Shown here: positions 60,286 to 64,000 of the stretch, piece after piece | How the letters are laid out: each line of letters opens with the position of its first letter | Numbering within the stretch: position 1 is the first letter of the stretch | From: Janthinobacterium sp. J1-1 | Lineage (GTDB): Bacteria > Pseudomonadota > Gammaproteobacteria > Burkholderiales > Burkholderiaceae_D | NCBI RefSeq assembly: GCF_030944405.1 | Contig: NZ_CP132339.1 | Span: forward strand, 5,022,001-5,086,000 | DNA: 64,000 bases | Direction of reading: 5' to 3' | The notes under the pieces: model-generated | Told to the model about the DNA's origin: nothing | Seen by the model: only the letters and a program-made list of their open reading frames with translations | Databases searched by the model: none | Translations under genes and position numbers: made by a program

Positions 60286-61334
60286 CAGACCTGTTCCGGC
60301 TCGGGTATGCCGGCCGTGGCCAGCAGCTCGGCAAAGTCGTCGGCCACCGGCACGATCCACTCGCACGGCTTGCCGCTGCCCGGATGCACCAGGCCCAGGC
60401 GGCGCGCCTGCAGCGCCTGGCGCGGGAAGACCGACACCAGGTGCTGCTTGCCGTAGACGGCGTCGCCGACCAGCGCAAAGCCCAGGTGCTGCATGTGCAC
60501 GCGGATCTGGTGGGTGCGGCCCGTTTCCAGACGGCACTGCATCAGGCTGACAGGACGGCGGTCCAGCTCACCGGTGTTCAGCAGCTCGTAGTGGGTGATC
60601 GCCGGCTTGGCCGTGAAATTTTCGGACACGGCCATCTTCACGCGGTCGCGCGGGTGGCGCGCGATTGAGGCGTCGATGGTGCCGGCCGGTTTCGGCGTGC
60701 CCCACACCAGCGCAAAATATTCGCGCTTGACGGTGCGCGCCTGCAACTGGCGCACCAGGTCGGTCTGCGAGGCCAGCGTTTTGCCGACCACCATCAGGCC
60801 GCTGGTATCCTTGTCCAGGCGGTGCACGATGCCGGCGCGCGGCACGCCGGCCAGTTGCGGGCAATGGTGCAGCAGGCCGTTGAGCAAGGTGCCCGACCAG
60901 TTGCCTGGTCCCGGATGCACCACCAGTCCGGCCGGTTTGTTGATGACGATGATATGCTCGTCTTCGTGCACGATGTTCAATTCCATCGCTTCAGGCTTAA
61001 AAGCCTCGTCTTCCGGCGCGCTTTGCGGCAGAATGACGATCTTTTCATCGCCATAGGCGGTCATATTGCGCTTGGCAACTTTTCCATCGACGGTGACGAA
61101 TCCAGCCTCCACCCACAGCTGCAAGCGGCTGCGCGAGTACTGCGGCACCAGCTTGGAAATGACTTTGTCGAGGCGTTGGCCACAGGCGTCCGGCGTCAGT
61201 TCCAGTTCGATCGGGGCCATGTCGTCGATGATCTCGTCGGCGGCAAAATCACCGTCGAAGACGTCTTCGGCGTCATGTTCAGAAAGGGAGTCAAACACGG
61301 GGTCAGCCAAATTAGGCTTCGGAGTTAATATCAC
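60285..61334 (-). CDS. rluD: 23S rRNA pseudouridine synthase RluD
   Basis: A 349-residue enzyme making pseudouridines 1911, 1915 and 1917 in helix 69 of 23S rRNA. An N-terminal S4 RNA-binding domain (RLDKVISKLVPQYSRSRLQLWVEAG, about residues 53-80) precedes the catalytic domain with HRLDKDTSGLMVVG (catalytic Asp) and the GRTHQIRVH motif. The first 45 acidic residues are longer than in E. coli. It is divergent from bamD, as in many proteobacteria, and coupled to pgeF. A TATAAT (61350-61355) in the 65-base gap may serve bamD. Confidence 0.94.
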   Translation of the reverse strand: MILTPKPNLADPVFDSLSEHDAEDVFDGDFAADEIIDDMAPIELELTPDACGQRLDKVISKLVPQYSRSRLQLWVEAGFVTVDGKVAKRNMTAYGDEKIVILPQSAPEDEAFKPEAMELNIVHEDEHIIVINKPAGLVVHPGPGNWSGTLLNGLLHHCPQLAGVPRAGIVHRLDKDTSGLMVVGKTLASQTDLVRQLQARTVKREYFALVWGTPKPAGTIDASIARHPRDRVKMAVSENFTAKPAITHYELLNTGELDRRPVSLMQCRLETGRTHQIRVHMQHLGFALVGDAVYGKQHLVSVFPRQALQARRLGLVHPGSGKPCEWIVPVADDFAELLATAGIPEPEQV

Positions 61335-61399
61335 AGCATTCCCATCGGCTATAATCAGCCTATTGTAAAATCTTGGTTAAAACCTTCTTGCAAAACGTC

Positions 61400-62203
61400 A
61401 TGCAAAAAAAATTATCGTTGGTAGTCGCTTCAGTCGTTCTGCTCGGCATGTCCGCTTGCAGCTTGTTGCCGGAAAAAGTGGATGAGACCAAAAACTGGTC
61501 TGTTACGAAATTATACTCGGAGGCGCGTGAAGAAATGTCCGGTCAGCACTATGAGGCTGCAATCGGACTGTTCCAGAAGCTGGAGGCTAACTACCCTTTC
61601 GGCAACTACGCTCTGCAAGCGCAGATGGAGATCGCTTACGCGTATTATAAGTCGGGAGACCAGGCGCAGGCACTGGCCGCTGTCGAACGCTTCATCAAGT
61701 TGCATCCTAACCACGCCAATGTGGATTATATGTACTACTTGCGGGGCCTGATCAGCTTTAATGACCAGATCGGTTTCCTGAACTTCCTGTACGAGCAGGA
61801 TCCGACCGAACGCGATCCGAAAGCCACGCGCGAAGCGTTTGCGGCCTTCAAGCAGCTGGTCGACAAGTTCCCGAACAGCCAGTACACGCCCGATTCGCTG
61901 GCGCGCATGAACTACCTGATCGACGCCATGGCCAAGTACGAAGTCCATGTGGCGCGCTATTACTACCGCCGCGGCGCCTACCTGGCAGCGGCAAATCGCG
62001 CGCAAACCACCGTCAGCGACTTTGCCGCCTCGCCGGCGATCGAAGAAGCGCTGTTCATCATGTACCGCTCGTACGACAAGCTGGGCCTGACCGACCTGCG
62101 CGACGACACCCTGCGCGTGCTGACCAAGAACTACCCGACCACCGCCTTCCTCAGCCCTGAAGGGGTGAACAAGGAACGCAAGTGGTGGAAGTTCTGGCAG
62201 TAA
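61400..62203 (+). CDS. bamD: Outer-membrane assembly lipoprotein BamD
   Basis: A 267-residue lipoprotein of the BAM complex, which inserts beta-barrels into the outer membrane. The lipobox ends at Cys in LGMSACSLL (about residue 20). The mature part has TPR repeats: YSEAREEMSGQHYEAAIGLFQKLE, ALQAQMEIAYAYYKSGDQAQALAAVERFI and the later RYYYRRGAYLAAANRAQ. The ATG of MQKKLSLVVASVV gives a perfect signal peptide; the frame is open 27 bases further. It ends KWWKFWQ and is followed by a strong terminator. Confidence 0.94.
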   Translation: MQKKLSLVVASVVLLGMSACSLLPEKVDETKNWSVTKLYSEAREEMSGQHYEAAIGLFQKLEANYPFGNYALQAQMEIAYAYYKSGDQAQALAAVERFIKLHPNHANVDYMYYLRGLISFNDQIGFLNFLYEQDPTERDPKATREAFAAFKQLVDKFPNSQYTPDSLARMNYLIDAMAKYEVHVARYYYRRGAYLAAANRAQTTVSDFAASPAIEEALFIMYRSYDKLGLTDLRDDTLRVLTKNYPTTAFLSPEGVNKERKWWKFWQ

Positions 62204-62211
62204 GCAGCATC

Positions 62212-62240
62212 AAAAAAACCGGGCTCGCCCGGTTTTTTTT
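62212..62240. terminator. Bidirectional terminator, bamD / yaaA
   Basis: AAAAAAACCGGGC pairs with GCCCGGTTTTTTT over TC. Convergent bamD and yaaA end on either side. Confidence 0.92.
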
Positions 62241-62241
62241 C

Positions 62242-63012
62242 TTACTCGGCAACTTTGCGCCGGAACACCCAGCTGCTGTCGTTGGACGCCTCCGGCACAT
62301 AGGCATAGCCATCGACATCGAACTGCTTCAGTTGCTCGGGATCACGGATCTGATGCACGGCCGCGTAGCGCGCCAGCATGCCGCGCGCGCGCTTGGCGTA
62401 GAACGAGATGATTTTATACTTGCCGTTCTTCCAGTCCTCGAACACGGGCGCGATCACCGGCACCGTGAGCTGGCGCGGCCTGACCGATTTGAAGTATTCT
62501 TCCGACGCCAGGTTGACCAGCACCCTGGCTTTATTCTCGCTGGCGGTGCGGTTCAGGGCGTCGGTGATGGTGTCGCCCCAGAACGCGTACAGGTCCTTGC
62601 CGCGCACGGTCGACAGGCGCGTGCCCATTTCCAGCCGGTGCGGGTGAATCAGGTCCAGCGGACGCAGCAGGCCGTACAGGCCCGACAGAATGCGCACCTG
62701 CGACTGGGCATAGTCGAGCTGCGCAGGCTGCAGGGTGCGCGCCTCGAAACCGGCGTAGACGTCGCCATTGAAGGCCATGATGGCCTGGCGCGCTTCGGTC
62801 AGTTCTGGCGTCCACGAGGCGTAGCGCGCCACGTTGAGGCTGGACAAGGCGTCGGAAATGCCCATCAGGCTGCCCACCTCACTGGGCGAAAACTGGCGCA
62901 TGCGCTCGATCAGCTGCGCGGAATGGTCGAGAAAATCGGGGGTGCTGTGCAACGAGGTGGTTGGCGGCGTCTCCAGGTCGAGACTCTTGGCGGGCGAAAG
63001 CACGATCAACAT
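62242..63012 (-). CDS. yaaA: YaaA family protein (DUF328, peroxide stress)
   Basis: A 256-residue YaaA protein. In E. coli YaaA lowers free iron and limits DNA damage during hydrogen peroxide stress. Family signatures are the N-terminal [46 protein letters not shown] and the late [21 protein letters not shown] segment (here [11 protein letters not shown]). Length matches. The ATG of MLIVLSPAK is the start; the longer frame is not coding. Neighbours are functionally unrelated. Confidence 0.93.
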   Translation of the reverse strand: MLIVLSPAKSLDLETPPTTSLHSTPDFLDHSAQLIERMRQFSPSEVGSLMGISDALSSLNVARYASWTPELTEARQAIMAFNGDVYAGFEARTLQPAQLDYAQSQVRILSGLYGLLRPLDLIHPHRLEMGTRLSTVRGKDLYAFWGDTITDALNRTASENKARVLVNLASEEYFKSVRPRQLTVPVIAPVFEDWKNGKYKIISFYAKRARGMLARYAAVHQIRDPEQLKQFDVDGYAYVPEASNDSSWVFRRKVAE

Positions 63013-63041
63013 AATGTTCACTACAAAATAGAATTGCCGAC

Positions 63042-63479
63042 ATGATACCTGCTCCACAAAAACTCGTCCTCGACACCAATGTCTGCCTGGACCTGTTCGT
63101 CTTCAACGATCCACGCTGGGCCGGCTTGCTGGCCGCCATGGAAAGCGGCGCGGTGCAAGCCATCACGCGCGAAGATTGCCGCGCCGAATACCTGGTGGTC
63201 CTGCACTACAAGCACCTGCCGCTCGATGAAGCCAGCCGCGCGGTGGCCGCCGCCCGTTTCGACGCCCTGATCACGGTGGTGGCGCCAGCGGTGTCCGGCG
63301 TGCGCCTGCCGGTCTGCACCGACAAGGATGACCAGAAATTCCTGGAACTGGCGCGCGACGCCAGCGCGGATGTCTTGATCACCAAGGACAAGGCGCTGCT
63401 GAAACTGGCGCGCAAGACGGCCAGGGCCGGCATGTTCAAGATCATGGTGCCGGAAGGCTGGCATGCTGCGCTAGAATAA
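63042..63479 (+). CDS. Orphan PIN-domain protein (putative toxin, COG1569 type)
   Basis: A 145-residue PIN-domain protein, a predicted metal-dependent RNase. The four acidic active-site positions can be seen in [34 protein letters not shown] and [12 protein letters not shown]. It belongs to the group annotated as putative toxin component of a toxin-antitoxin system. No antitoxin-sized gene precedes or follows it: upstream is yaaA on the other strand, downstream an aminotransferase 25 nt later. It may therefore be a solitary RNase rather than an active toxin. Confidence 0.8.
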   Translation: MIPAPQKLVLDTNVCLDLFVFNDPRWAGLLAAMESGAVQAITREDCRAEYLVVLHYKHLPLDEASRAVAAARFDALITVVAPAVSGVRLPVCTDKDDQKFLELARDASADVLITKDKALLKLARKTARAGMFKIMVPEGWHAALE

Positions 63480-63504
63480 GCAACGTTTCCACTTCCGCAC
63501 AACC

Positions 63505-64000
63505 ATGAATCCATCTTCGCATCCCATCCTGACCCCGGTCCTGCAAACCCGCCTGCCCGCTGTCGGCACGACCGTATTTACCCGCATGTCGGCCCTGGCG
63601 GCCCAGCACGGCGCCGTCAACCTGGGCCAGGGCTTTCCCGACTTCGCCTGCGAACCGGCACTGGTCGAGGCCGTCAGCGAGGCTATGCGCGCCGGCCACA
63701 ACCAGTACCCGCCGATGACGGGCGCGGCGCCCTTGCGCGAGGCGATTGCCGCCAAGATCGCCAGCCTGTACGGCCATGAATACGACGCCGCCACCGAGAT
63801 CACGGTCACGGCCGGCGCCACCCAGGCGCTGACCACGGCCATTCTGTGCTGCGTGCACCCGGGCGACGAAGTCATCGTCATCGAACCGGCCTACGATAGT
63901 TACCTGCCGGCCATCGCGCTGGCCGGCGGCATACCGGTACTGGTCGCCATGGAAGTGGACGAGCGCGGCTACAGCGTGCCGTGGGACAAGCTGGCGGCGG
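63505..64000 (+). CDS. Methionine-type aminotransferase, 5' part
   Basis: The first 165 residues of a fold-type I PLP aminotransferase, cut by the window edge. The N-terminal RMSALAAQHGAVNLGQGFPDF and NQYPPMTGAAPLREAIAAKI with ITVTAGATQALTTAILCCVHPGDEVIVIEPAYDSYLPA are typical of the YbdL/methionine aminotransferase and kynurenine aminotransferase group. The PLP lysine lies beyond the window. It starts 25 nt after the PIN gene and could share its transcript. Confidence 0.85.
   Translation, partial: MNPSSHPILTPVLQTRLPAVGTTVFTRMSALAAQHGAVNLGQGFPDFACEPALVEAVSEAMRAGHNQYPPMTGAAPLREAIAAKIASLYGHEYDAATEITVTAGATQALTTAILCCVHPGDEVIVIEPAYDSYLPAIALAGGIPVLVAMEVDERGYSVPWDKLAA

Overview
The window is a GC-rich chromosomal segment of a beta-proteobacterium. 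I infer the Oxalobacteraceae (Janthinobacterium / Duganella / Massilia group) from gene style and content: a class I PHA synthase with its PhaR regulator, a lipase with its foldase, many chemoreceptor/c-di-GMP genes and a prfB that still carries the programmed frameshift. This is inference from protein character, not a database match. No rRNA, tRNA, CRISPR array, insertion sequence or phage module was recognised. Coding density is high and housekeeping genes dominate.

Layout. 1-5.3 kb: the 3' end of recJ, an Xre/RES toxin-antitoxin pair with a palindromic operator, a DUF2288 protein and a TonB-dependent receptor. 5.3-10.8 kb: a small membrane protein and a complete branched-chain amino acid ABC transporter on the minus strand (binding protein, LivH, a LivM-LivG fusion, LivF). 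11-16 kb: a lipoprotein pair of unknown role, a Sel1-type protein coupled to a periplasmic 2',3'-cyclic nucleotidase, and a membrane protein. 16-23 kb: prfB (frameshifted), a HAD phosphatase, lysS, a PpnN-type nucleosidase and a POT peptide transporter. 23-31 kb: a YecA/SEC-C protein, a DUF6232 protein, a large unknown membrane protein behind tandem hairpins, an OPT transporter and PBP1A. 31-37.6 kb: a TetR regulator divergent from a lipase/foldase operon, a large winged-helix/ATPase regulator and an EAL protein. 37.6-41.3 kb: two chemoreceptors, the first overlapping the EAL gene. 41.6-48.6 kb: a 5'-nucleotidase, mfd, serB and an MscS channel with a cyclic-nucleotide domain. 48.7-53.8 kb: a tight four-gene operon built around a DUF692 multinuclear iron oxygenase (MNIO) and a Cys/Gly-tailed membrane protein, then a membrane-fused serine hydrolase. 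53.8-64 kb: a PLP lyase, rimO, phaR, phaC, pgeF, rluD, bamD, yaaA, an orphan PIN protein and the start of an aminotransferase.

Two items deserve most attention. (1) The 48.8-51.5 kb operon: nucleotidyltransferase-like protein, TIGR04222-like membrane protein ending in a Gly/Cys tail, DUF692/MNIO enzyme and an 85-residue helical protein, joined by 4-11 nt overlaps. It looks like an enzyme/substrate set for peptide modification on a membrane-bound rather than a secreted precursor. (2) A ~120-nt hairpin element present twice (downstream of lysS and overlapping the stop of the 5'-nucleotidase gene). Its 88-nt core is about 86% identical with a covarying central palindrome. Each copy is bounded by 16-nt inverted arms that match each other but differ between the loci. 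A third, differently cored hairpin lies downstream of the RES toxin.
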